DNA of 64,000 nucleotides, taken from Papaver somniferum (Eukaryota > Streptophyta > Magnoliopsida > Ranunculales > Papaveraceae). Location of the stretch: assembly GCF_003573695.1 (NCBI RefSeq), contig NC_039364.1, positions 63,508,256 to 63,572,255 of the forward strand, written 5' to 3'. Each line of letters starts with the position of its first letter. Position 1 is the first letter of the stretch. The position numbers and the translations under genes were made by a program. A model generated the notes under the pieces. It did not search any database. It was not told the origin of the DNA and saw only the letters and a program-made list of their open reading frames with translations. Shown here in pieces: positions 35,325-46,534 of the stretch.

Positions 35325-37380
35325 ATCTCCCCCTTTATCAATTTTAGTGACAAAACTCTTACAATCATATGGATTAACAAATTACAAAAATTTATTATAC
35401 ATACGCTTGATTCCAAGTTTCAACGGCACAATACCCTGCTTATATTCAATCCATAAATGCCGCTATCGACATTTAAATAACAAAGCTAATACCCCCCCTA
35501 AAGGGAAGATAGGTAGATTTTCAATCCGCACATCTTTGTTATTTCTCTTTTGTAGTCCAAATAACCACAATCATCATATGATATGTTTCTCCCCCCTTAG
35601 TCAATGCTTTACTCTTTCGTTAGATATAACGTTTAAGCACAATTGTCCTTTCCTTAGTGATTACAAATCACTTGTTTACTCCATATATTTCTCCCCCTTT
35701 TTGTCAAAAAATGACAAAGGTACGAGCAAATACCAAAACCGAAAGGATCTTACAATCTAAAAGAATTGTACAACCTATAAGAGTTAAGCACGAAGGTTTC
35801 ACATACCACTTTAGATAACCAATATCAAAACCGAAACTACAAGTAATTCGGTTTTTTAATATGTTATAAGGGAAACAATTTCCCGAAGCAATTTTCCCTA
35901 ATAGTTTAACAAATTGACTAAGAAACTTAGTTCCCTTGCTAAACCGATTGCACAAATACAATCGCTTATTTCGATAAGACTAAAATAAAGATCAGTATTA
36001 ACTTTATTTTTCTCATCAGGCACTAATTATTCACATAATAACTTAGACCTTTCACTTTAGACAAGACAAATACTAGATTAGTTAACTAATATTTCTTGTC
36101 AAGGCATACGATTAGACTTGAATAACCGAATCCTTTACTTTCTATAAGTCTAACTAAGATCAGAATTAACTTAGTTTCTCTTATCCGGAATCAAATTGGA
36201 CTAAACAAATGATCCTGTATTTTGTTAGGCCATAAACAATACATACAAACCAAATAAATTGACTTGCACAATTATTTCTCTTAACCGGAAGCAATTGAAA
36301 CAAACATAAACATTAAAGCACTGCAATTGCATCGAAATTTCGTTAAGTCTAAAACAATTGACACCAAACAATAAAGAAAGATAACAAACCAGTTTTTATT
36401 AACCGGAAACAATTGAATCACACACACATACATCCATACACACATAATGGAATCAACATCAATTGTACCGGATTTTTTTAAGCAAAAGCAAAATATATAT
36501 GCAAAAAACTCAAGCTTTTCTTAAATAGGAAAATGATTAACTAACAAATTCGTTACCTCAAATTTCGAATCCTCTTATCCGCATCTTTCTGAGGAAGAAT
36601 ATAATTAAGCGCAAGTTCAAGTTAGAACTCTCCCGGGCCCTCATTGTGTTGTCATCATCTCGCAAGAACAAAAGAAGAACAACAACCTTTATCAGAGAAA
36701 GTTTGAATCGGTTTTAAGTAATGCAAATAACAAAAGTTGAAAACCCCGAAACACATATGCTTTTATGTTAAACACAAAGATTCAACATATTGTGACTTTT
36801 TCACATATGAGTTTCAATCGTAACACCTTATGATCCTTTGATAAATCCTACCAACATGGGCTAGAACTTAATCCCGCTAAATGAAAAAGCCACACAAACC
36901 ATAAGGGTTCACACATCATATGAGATTGAATATTTAGGTTAGAACACCGAAATTAAACATCCCACAAACACATAGCAATAATATAGACATTCATTAACAT
37001 AGATTTGCTTCTTGGAATCGGTCATACCACCCTTCAAAACAAGTTTAGAATTGGTTATACCACACGGATTCATACACGAGACTGTTTTAGGCATAATTTT
37101 TGCATAGAAGTCCGAATTCAGTGACTTTTGGCTCGTTTTAACCGTATAAACAAGAGATACACATATATGATCAGTAGATATCAACATCATAAACTCAAAT
37201 TTACCGTTTTTATCAAAAGCTCAAATATAGATAGAGAAGGTATGAGTATAGAAGAAAATGAATTTCCCTAAAGATGTTAATTAGTCATATAATAACCGAG
37301 AGATCATGTGCTCAGTTTTCATGTGCTTCCTCACCTATGATAAGATTGAGCACAAAGATAAGCATGCACATTCCAACATA
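35325..37380. other. LTR2 element internal 3' part; no gene seen
   Basis: AT-rich non-coding sequence between the gag pieces and the polypurine tract. It contains several short CCGGAANCAATTG repeats (about 36185-36480). Open frames at 35347-35760 and 35704-35961 lack coding character. Confidence 0.5.
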
Positions 37381-37381
37381 A

Positions 37382-38830
37382 CTAGGTTGTTTTTTGGTGA
37401 GCCTTGTCTTGTTCGTCATGGGTGACTAAGACAGAATCGTCACTCTTGACCTTTTGCTTGGTTTGTTTTCTCTTGTTCCATCTCTTGTTTTTCAACTTTG
37501 ACTTGTGATGAAGAGTGTCATTATCACAACGTTCACTTTTACAAGAGATTTCATATATGATGTCTCCCTTTAGTCTTTCAAGAAAACTCTTGTAATTATT
37601 GTCACCAACAATTAACAACTGAGAGTCATTCTTGTGACTAACTTTTGGTCCCTTCTTGGCTATGGAGGACTTCAGACCCATTTAGAATTGGGTTTCACAG
37701 GAGCATCTTTCTCCTTCATATCATTAGCACGATTGTCCTTTTGAATACTTTGCGAAACAACTTTTCTCCAATTTGGAACATCAGATCTTGTCTTAGAATT
37801 TACAAAGTCATCTCTCTTTCTATATTTGGGTCTTTTATGAGATGGCCTTGTCGAGCGATAGGCAAAATTTGAACTATCATTATAATAATTTTTTTGCCTA
37901 AACTTGGGACAATATCGATCCTAGTTCCTTTGTGGAGCAATTTTACCCAATTCATTTGATAAAAAAGAAAGTGTATCTTCTATATTACGAATCTTGCATC
38001 CCCATTCCACATGCCCTTTATTACCACAATAACAACAATGCTTAGTAACATACGAAGTATGAGTTTTAATGTTACCTTTTTGTGGATCCTCTTGCATTGG
38101 AGCTCGACAAGTTTTCTTCTTATTATTATTGTCTTTGTTCAACGTTTTGCTTTCTTCACATTAGCAGAAGTGCTCTCTTTGATGTCTGCACTTGAAGAGT
38201 ATGGTTGAACATGACTCTTAGACCTGACTGGCTTTACTTCTTTACGATAAATAGGAGCATCTTTGACATCAGTGGAAGCCTCTGGTTGAGAAGAATATGT
38301 ATCTTTGACAAACTTTACCTCTTTGCTAATATTTAAAGCATCTATTCCTTTATAGCCCAATCCTCGTGTATCACTACGATTTCTACTTGCTTCTAACATT
38401 GAGGTTAAGTTGTTTGAGATATCATTGAACTTTTTCAGATTCAATTTTTCTTCTTCCAACAACTTGATTTTATCAAGAGCAGAGTTAAGGGTTTCCTCTA
38501 AATGCTGTTCTTTTTATTTGAAGAAGACTTGTTAAGTAGTTCATTACTTATCTTCTCTTCAAAGGACAATACTTGTTGTGAGAATTTTTCTTTTAGCGAG
38601 TTATGCTCTTCATCGAGATTTTCAAACTTTAGAGTTAAATCTCGTTCTCTTTCAAGTGCTAAAAGAAGTTCATTAGAACAAGTAAGAAACTGTTTGCTTA
38701 ATTCCTTTAGTTCAGATGTTTTTACACTTGATCTTTCATCAGAAATCTCAAGTATAGAACTCAAAAATATCTCGTTCGAGACATCATTATTTGAGCAACA
38801 TGAAATTGAAGAACTATCCCTTTTGAGCAT
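37382..38830 (-). pseudogene. Gag-like gene of the LTR2 element (fragmented frames)
   Basis: Successive minus-strand frames 38830-38498, 38462-38139, 38142-37921 and 37681-37382 follow each other in transcription order with small frame changes. The first is Glu/Leu/Ser-rich and coiled-coil-like (LLALERERDLTLKFENLDEE). The third has a zinc knuckle, CCYCGNKGHVEWGCKIRN, fitting C-x2-C-x4-H-x4-C. The last is Lys-rich (basic). This order (coiled coil, zinc knuckle, basic tail) fits a SIRE/Maximus-like copia Gag. It is followed by non-coding sequence, not by pol. At least two frameshifts or stops separate the pieces. Confidence 0.65.
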
Positions 38831-38950
38831 ATATCTTGTGATATGTTAACTGAGTCCTTCTTTATTTTTCGCTCTCGCTTAACTCTACTTTGACTCATGT
38901 CTTATAGGTTGGATCGCATCAAACACAAATTGTTAGATCTTTTCGTGTTT

Positions 38951-38966
38951 GCCTGCTCTGACACCA
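38951..38966 (-). other. Primer-binding site of the LTR2 element (initiator tRNA-Met type)
   Basis: On the minus strand TGGTGTCAGAGCAGGC starts two bases after the LTR terminus. It differs by one base from TGGTATCAGAGC, the standard tRNA-iMet complement. Confidence 0.8.
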
Positions 38967-38968
38967 AT

Positions 38969-41669
38969 TGAAAAGACGAGGGTACCCAAGTATACCACAA
39001 TCTTAAACTTTTCCACTTATAAGTCCTCTTACCGAAAGTGATTGTCTATGGACTGAGTCGAGACAATACAAGGAATCGATGTGATCGTCTATGGATACGA
39101 GATCGAGACAATACAACAATCAAAGTGTGACTACTTGATATTAGGTTCAGACTTAACCAAACTTTATAGGATCACTATCAAGTAATACAGAGTTAACATT
39201 TGTGTAATTTACTTTAAATTATAATAACAACAATTATAATTTCGGAAAACAAAAGTAAATGACACGACAAGATTTTGTTAACGAGGAAACCGCAAATGCA
39301 GAAAAACTCCGGGACCTAGTCCAGAATTGAATACTCTCAGAATTAAGCCGCTATACAAAATCACACCAACTTCGTATAGTTGAGACCAAGCAACTAAACC
39401 TATAGTTCACCTAGTTTCTTCAGTATCCCTACGCTTCCGATATTCAATGAGTGCACGCACTGGAACAATTCCTTTGGTTCTTATTCCAAACGGTAAAGGA
39501 ACGACAAATCTGTTCGGTAACAACTCTATTCAATCTTAGTGATATGAGTTAGACAAAGGCTCTTCTGTTTAATCCAATAAACTCCTTTGTCGGGTTTAGA
39601 TCTATCTATCCAACAACTACCAAAGTAGCAGAGTTTAGATTTTGCAATCAATAATATGATATACCAAGATACTAAATACTGATGCCGATCTACGCAACTA
39701 ATCAATCAAGTCTATCAAGATAAACCGATTATAGTTGGATCCCAGCCGATCAAGTTTTGTGCACACCAAAGATTATGAACCCAAATAAGAATTCTTCTTC
39801 GTCTTCAAATCTTCTTAAATCTTCAATAAACACCTGCACACCACAACTTGAATCTCTTGTGATCAATCATGCACAGAACGGAGTCTGTTAACAATAGATT
39901 ATCACAAGTGTCTTTATATCTACAAACAATTCTAAAGATCTCGTCGACACTTTGATCTAGTTTGAGTGAATCATATATCAGAAGAGAAGATTCTCAAGAA
40001 TAAACGAACTAGGTGCAATCAAAGTTCAACAATAGTTAGTCAATCAAATCAAATCGAAAACTAATAATACTGCAATTATCTAGTTTCCCACCAACGGTAC
40101 TCGTAGAGCTTCTTGATCTGGCAGAAGTCTTTAAACGAGCGGTCGTAAGAGATTTCGCCTAATTAGGGTACTTTCCTCTCCGAATAGACGGCTCCACCAG
40201 TAATAACACAACAAAGTAGTTTTGCTGGATCTTAGGATAGTTTGCTCGAAATGCAAACTTAGGTATTTATAGACCAAGGAAGTTTGGACCCCAAGGAATT
40301 TCCAAAACCGAATATTCTCAAGATATGCAATATATTTCCAAATTCAGTTTTCATAATTCCTAAAAATGCTTTGTCCAAAATTAACCGAAATCCTACTAGA
40401 AAATATCCAATTAGTAAATGCACATTATTTATTTTCCAGAGATATGCATTTTAATTGCTGGTAATTAAAAGCATATAAAATTAACAACCTTAATTAAAAG
40501 ATTCTTAATTTATTTCGGTCTCGGATCTCCTTGAGTTATTAAGGAATATCTTTGAACAATAAAAGATAAGAGTTAATGAACATGTTCAAAGTATGTTGAC
40601 ATCTTGATATTTCCACATGAACCAAATATATTTTTCGGTATCTTTAAGAACTCTAGAAAATCCGAAAACTTAATTTTGGTTAAGTTTTTTGTGTTATAAC
40701 TGAGTATACCTCTCACTAGGATCGGTTACAGCTCTTACTATGATCAGTTATACCTCTCACTAGGATCGGTTACCATATGCTCATGGTATTGCTTGTGATT
40801 GGTTATACCAATTACCAGGATCGGTTACACCAATTACCAGGACCGGTTACACCAATTACAAGGATCGATTACACACTCTTTTGTGATCGGTCACACCAAT
40901 TACTAGGATCGGCTACACCAATTACTAGGATCGGTCACACCAATTACAAATATCGATCATTCCATCTTAGGTGATTACTTAGGATCGGTTACACTAATAA
41001 AAGTCATACCAATACATAAGTCAGGCATTGTGACTAGTTTTACCAAGATACATAACAAGTTATGATCGGTTCTACTAACTCACACATATTGGTAATCCAA
41101 TGATATGCAATGAATAACAATACCAATAAGCCTAGCGATTTCCCTTTCGATTCATAAAACAAGTTCATGAGTGTACTTCCTTTAAACGAATGTAAACATT
41201 GTTTCCTAGGACGAAATCTTCACCCATACCCATATACATAATCACAATAGCATCATCCAATTATGTCGATGTCTTATATACGAAGTTCAAAAAATAAGCG
41301 TTATACTTCGTATTCTGATTCCTTAACACTATGTCTACTAGTGTATAATCATTCACAGCTTCGCAGTTATGTTTTCAATATAGTACGACTTGAAAGATAC
41401 GTTGGGAATGAAACGGTTCAAGTCAAAATATTATTAACCTCAAGAGGAAGGATGATGTCGTCGATATAGCTTGTTACTTCTTCACATTCTTCAAGTCTTC
41501 GAGTAATACTTGTATGTCTCATTATCCTAATCTTTCTAGCCTAACCTATACGAAGTTTTCTCTAGTACATAATCAAGAGACTCTTTAATTGAGTTTTGAT
41601 TTACTAAAATATGACAACCAAACTTGACATACCAACGCTTGGTGGGTTCAACCGAGCTATGCTCTAACA
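38969..41669 (-). repeat. LTR2 5' LTR, 2701 bp
   Basis: On the minus strand it runs from TGTTAGAGCATAGCTCGG (41669) to GTCTTTTCA (38969). It contains a tandem array at about 40700-40960 of roughly 20-bp units with AGGATCGGTTACACCAATTA, absent from the partner LTR. Confidence 0.88.
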
Positions 41670-41717
41670 GAGATAACAACGTTTACGAGTTCGACTGAGC
41701 AGTGCTCTAACACGATG

Positions 41718-43430
41718 GAATGTTACAAGAACGATTTGGTGTCCAAGAGCTTAAAAGAAGTTGATCACCACCGAGATCTCCTGAAAACTTTCCCTGTCCT
41801 GAAACAATATAGAATGAATGTGAATTCATGTAAATGTTCTTTCATAATTCAGGGTGGAAAGTTCACGGGCTTTATGGTAACAAAAAATGGCATTGAGGTC
41901 GATCCCATGAAAATCTGAGCTATACTTGAAATGCCACCTCCATCCTTCAAAAAAGGTACCCGACAGTTGATGGAAAGCTAGCCGCTTTAAATCATTTCAC
42001 CACCAAATAAATGCAGACTACTCTTTAATCTACTTCAGAAAAAGTAAGATTTTGAGTAGGATCTCGAATGTCAAACAACTTTTGACTAGATTAAATCTTA
42101 TCTCTTATATGCTCCAATTCTCTCCCCACCAGTACCAGGTGAAAAACTTTATCTCTATATAGCTCATACTTCACAAGTTGTAAGTGTTGTACTGGTTCGA
42201 GTTGAAGGCAACAAGGAAAAACATATATATATTATCAGCAAGTCACTGACTCCACTGAATCCAGGTACTCTCAGTTAGAAAAAGTGATATTAGTTACCTA
42301 TTTCTCTTCTGTCAAACTCATGCCATACTTCTTAAGCTGGAAAGTGAATGCAGTCACAAAGTACCCAGTCGAGAACATGCTCTCATAAGAAAATAAAACT
42401 GGCATATTAGCTAAATGGGGGGACCATTTGAATCTATTTGGGTTGAACTATATGCCTATAAAGAAAATCAAATGCCAAGAAGTGGCAGATTTCTTAATAT
42501 ATATTTCCCAGTTTAAGATCCAGCTTTCGATCTCAAGTTCTGGGAAGAACAACTGGAAATACTTCTTGAGCCTGAGACGGAAATATACTGATTCATCATT
42601 GAATACCCTAGGAATATGGAAAATATTTACAGATATAACTTCAAATGAACAAGGAGGTGGAGCTGGAGTTGTAATTATCACACCGGAAAATAACTTAATC
42701 AAATATTATTATATCTTGTATTTCAGCTCAACTAATAACCAAGTTGAGTACAAAGCGTTACTCCAAGGACTTCTAGCTGCAAAAAATCTTCGTATGAAAG
42801 CGTTCATTATCCATACCGACTCTTAACTAATTTCAAATCAGTTGAGAGGTCAGTTTGAAGCTCGCGATACTGTTATAATAAAATAAAAAGATCTGGTAAA
42901 CAAGCCGATTGAGAGCTTTTATAAAGTAGGCATCATACAAGTAGCAAGAAATACATTTCGACATGCATATGCATTGGAACTCCTGGGATCTGCAATACCT
43001 AGAGCTTGCAGAAGAATAATCAATGTTGGAGTCCTAGAGGACCAGTAATCTCTGAAATGAAAAGTATTAAAACTCAAATCCAAAGCTCGAATCTAACTCA
43101 AGGAAAGATATATACACTTATCCGAAATCAAAGATGCTTCCAGCTGACAGGCTAGAAGCAAGGAAAGTGGTCACAAAATCTGCAAGATACCAGCTGGCAG
43201 GCGATGATCTGTATAGAAAATCCTATCTGGGACATCTGCTAAAATGTGTAATATACCAGCAAGGCAAGCAAATAATTTATGAAATCCATTCAGGAGACTG
43301 TGAAAATCATGCAGGCAAGCGATCTCTGACAGACAAAGCAAGATCTCGGGGATACTGCTGGCCAAACATGGAAAAAACTGCAAAGTTGATTAAGCAGACT
43401 TGTAACAAATGCCGAAGGTAATCTCGAACT
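41718..43430 (+). pseudogene. Ty3/gypsy pol fragment: RT C-terminal part, RNase H, integrase zinc finger
   Basis: This continues the RT of 30545-30888 after removal of the solo LTR. The expected catalytic Y-x-D-D block is here degenerate (YKND at about 41721-41735). It is followed by SLKEVDHHRDLLKTF and CSFIIQGGKFTGFMVTKNGI, typical of the RT thumb region. The RNase H part at 42428-42826 has GAGVVIITPENN, NNQVEYKALLQGLLAA and a terminal HTDS. The 43134-43421 part resembles the integrase N-terminal H-H-C-C zinc finger (HSGDCENHAG and TCNKC). Stops fall between these blocks. No catalytic integrase core or LTR follows. Confidence 0.85.
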
Positions 43431-44089
43431 CAGTCCTTATCTAAAATAGTATTCATAACTCCTATATAAAATGGATATGAGCTCATCTGAAATTTCTCTA
43501 TTATAAATTTTAATTTAATTATAAAACAAATCCATTGGATTATCCGCATCCAATCCGTCAATCCGTACATCCATTGGATGCAAGTGCGTCGGATGCTGGA
43601 TTGGATGAGGATGGCAAATCTAAATCCATAATGAAGATTGGATGCGGATGAGGTGAAAATCGGACCATGCTCACCCCTTAGTGAAAAGGGTTAGTAGCAC
43701 TTGTCAAAAGTATAACCACAACTGATTTTCCCATGCCCATGCCCTAGCCCAGGCGAGAAAGTATTCAAAGGAAAAATACGGTTTAGTCCAAAATCTCATC
43801 CAAATATACTAGTTAGCCCTGACCCATTCAACTAGGTACAAATTAGTCCTTTATGCATTTGAAATATGGAAAATACCCAAATAACCTTCCTAATTTACAA
43901 TTTAGTCCAAATATTTACAAGTGACCCATGATGATGTCAAGATATTTAATATATATATATAACGATTTATCTTTCAAGACACTCGTCCAAAACTCGCAGA
44001 CTTTATATATTCGGAAAGCTCTTTTCGATATCTACAAAAAGAGTACTCATATGACAGTATAATTTTCAGTTTTTAAATTTTTTTAATTT
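43431..44089. other. Intergenic sequence, no gene seen
   Basis: Contains GGATGCGGATGAGG / CCGCATCCAATCCG motifs at about 43540-43660, sometimes found in plant MITEs, but no TIR pair or TSD was defined. An (AT)n run lies near 43951-43962. Confidence 0.4.
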
Positions 44090-45885
44090 ATACTGGTGTA
44101 CAACTATGTACATATCTGCAAAAAAATCCAGAAAATCCAATCTACAAAACATGCAACATATCTACGAGACAGGACAATGGTGCACAACTATGTACATATC
44201 TACAAAAACCCAACTAATTCAACATCCATACCTATAAAACAGACTATCTATCAATGAGATAGGACAATGGTGTACAACTATATACACAGTTACAAAAACC
44301 TAGCAAATTTAACATTCTTACTCACAAAACATGCAATATATTCATGAGACAGACAATGATGTACAACTATGTGCACATCTACAAAATCCAGAAAATCCAA
44401 CGTTCATATCAGAAAAACAGGTCACATATTCATGAGACAAAACAAATGTGCACCAGTTTGTACATACATACAACTTGAATTATCTACTTAAGCACCAATA
44501 ATGCTACCAATATTGAATATAAAAATAACATGGAAAGTCAGAAGGATTTGAACCATCACCTCCGCAAACCTTATGATAGGCTTGGGCACTCTACCATTTT
44601 GAGCATATGAGTCCATATATTTAATGCATATAAAATAACTTAAAACAAAGCATACTAGTGTACAAATACATACACCTCTACATAAACCTAACAAATTCTA
44701 ACATCCAAACCCACATGACGGGTCATTCATCCATCACTAAGCATATACTAGTGTACAAACATGTACACCTCTACAAAAACCTAACAAATCTAGCATCCAT
44801 ACCCACAAGACATTCCATGTATTCATCACAAAGCATTTCAGTGAACAAATATGTACACATCTACGAAATCAGTAAGAAAATCTAGCATATATAACCACAA
44901 AACATGCCATGCATTCATCACAATGCATACTAGTGTACAAGTATGTACACACCTACAGAATAATCACAAAATAGAGCATTGATTTAAGAAAATTTAACAA
45001 AAACTGTGTACAACTATGTACACCCCTACAACCACATCCGTGCCCACAGAACAAGTCATATATCCTTGAGATATCACAAAGGTGTTCAACTATGTACACA
45101 CCTACAACAAATCTGACAATCAAACATGCATGACCACAAAACAATCCTTTTATCCATGGGATAATGCAAAGGTGTTCAACTATGTACATTCTTACAACAA
45201 ATTTAACAAAAACAACATTCAAATCAAAAAAAAACATGTCAATATATCCTTGAAACGACATAATGGTGTAAAATATGTACACTGCTACAACAAATTCAAG
45301 AAAAACAACAAGTATGCGTACAAAATAGTCCAATATATCCATGAAACATCATACATGTGTACAAAACTGTACACTCCTACAACAAATCTAACAAATAAAT
45401 GAACAAGTCAAAAAATAAATCAGATTAAATGCATACCTAGTTTTGGAAGAATAACATTTATGCACGGTAAAACTTCATTTTCTTATAACAAAATCCAATA
45501 ACATGCGAACATTAACAAGACCATATATGCATGACATAACACACTGTGTACAAGTATGTACACATGTACATAAATCTAACAAATCCGACATTCATGCTCA
45601 CATAAGACAGGTTATACGCCCATGACACGATACATCAGTGTACAAGTATGTACGCACCTACAGATTTTGCATTAATCCAACAATCAAACCAACAAAACAG
45701 GTTATATGTCCATGACATGATCTAACGGTGTACAATGTACGCATCTACAAAAATCTAACAAATTTAACATTCATGCTCACACAAAATAGGTCAGATCTAT
45801 GTACTTTCATCCATGACATAACACACTGGTGTACAAGTATGTACACATCTATAAAAATCCAACTAATTAATCCAATTTTAGAAAC
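44090..45885. repeat. Degenerate ~90-bp tandem array with a GTGTAC..GTACAC near-palindrome in every unit
   Basis: Units recur at roughly 44095, 44180, 44270, 44357, 44450, 44657, 44750, 44840, 44932, 45007, 45090, 45174, 45266, 45355, 45545, 45638, 45727 and 45830. Spacing is mostly 73-102 bp, with two larger gaps near 200 bp where a unit has decayed. The core is GTGTACAACTATGTACAC or a variant: two 6-bp arms, GTGTAC and GTACAC, around six bases. The rest of each unit is a degenerate CTACAAAAATCCAACAAAT, then an ACAAAACATG / CATGAGACA segment. The open frames within (44658-44885, 44953-45342, 45082-45402) come from the periodicity. No flanking TIRs were found. The last unit ends about 650 bp before the CTU2 start. 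Confidence 0.85.
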
Positions 45886-46534
45886 TAATTCACAAATCTA
45901 AAATTTAGTGCAACTCCAACGGTCGAGATTAGGTTGTACTGATTACGAATTTGAAATTAGATTTTAGATCGAGATTAATGATTAAAATCATCGATCGAAA
46001 TACAAAAATTCTGCAAAAAAATTTCTATATTTTTTCATGATTTTTAACTCAAGATGATGAGAAGCATCCCACGATTACAGATCGAAATGCGCCGATTGCG
46101 AATTAGAAAAGAAATTATACATGAAATCGAAGTTTCTCCTCCGCGAAATAAAAAACAATAATGTTAAATGCAAAACAAAACTTATCTTTTTCTTTTGATT
46201 TGTTGGTGAATCCACTGATACCATCTCCATCAGAGATTTATCCATTTTCCTTTCGGAGATTCGTCAACTGAGAACTTAATTGGCCTCTCTCCATCTCTCC
46301 CTAAAAACCTCAGATCTAAAATTACATCCTCTCTCTATTTGAATATATATTGAAGGGCCTTTAAGGTAAAAGGAAAAAAAACAGGTCTTTTCGGATCGGT
46401 GAGAGTTTGGATTAGAGAGTACCGGGTTCAGAGGGGCAGGACTAGAGCGTCCAAAGCCCATGTATAAAGGGATTAAACATTAATTTCTACATTATTCAAG
46501 TTCTTCAGACTCGAAGGAGAAAGAGAGAGTAGTC
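45886..46534 (+). promoter_or_regulatory. CTU2 upstream region with TATA-like box
   Basis: Non-coding. TATAAAGG at 46463-46470 lies about 65 bp before the start codon, and a purine-rich 5' leader (GAAGGAGAAAGAGAGAG) precedes ATG 46535. A short block, AAAGCCCA plus ATAAAGGGATTAAACAT, is shared with 55425-55451 upstream of the kinase gene. No other element was identified. Confidence 0.45.

Larger units (their letters stand above)
33366..41669 (-). mobile_element. LTR2-family non-autonomous LTR retrotransposon with gag only
   Basis: LTRs lie at 33366-35324 and 38969-41669, flanked by GAGAT on both sides (33361-33365 and 41670-41674). On the minus strand the tRNA-Met-type primer site TGGTGTCAGAGCAGG sits at 38966 downward, and the polypurine tract AAAGGGGGAGAT at 35336-35325. 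The 3.6-kb internal region codes for gag-like pieces, including a CCHC zinc knuckle, but no protease, integrase, RT or RNase H. It is therefore a gag-carrying, pol-less element that would need another element's pol. It inserted into solo LTR1 #2. Confidence 0.88.
30889..41712 (-). mobile_element. Solo LTR1 (#2) inserted in gypsy pol, itself interrupted
   Basis: On the minus strand it starts TGTTAGAGCACTGC at 41712 and ends at about 30889 (TAGACCCTCGCTTTTACA). The LTR1 parts, 41712-41675 and 33365-30889, total about 2.5 kb, matching the 2.4-kb intact LTR. CGATG lies on both outer sides (30884-30888 and 41713-41717), so this is a genuine solo LTR left by LTR-LTR recombination. Between its parts sits the LTR2 element at 33366-41669. 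Confidence 0.88.

Noticed and set aside
35347..35760. 137-codon plus-strand frame inside the LTR2 element
   Set aside because: Lies antisense in the non-coding 3' internal region; composition is low-complexity and no domain is visible.
44953..45342. 129-codon minus-strand frame and overlapping 106-codon plus-strand frame
   Set aside because: Both arise from the periodic repeat array; repeated YVHIYN/YTFVV-like units simply mirror the ~90-bp period.
44090..45885. Regularly spaced repeats suggestive of a CRISPR array
   Set aside because: Spaced units are themselves related along their whole length and degenerate; this is plant nuclear DNA with no cas genes. It is a tandem repeat.
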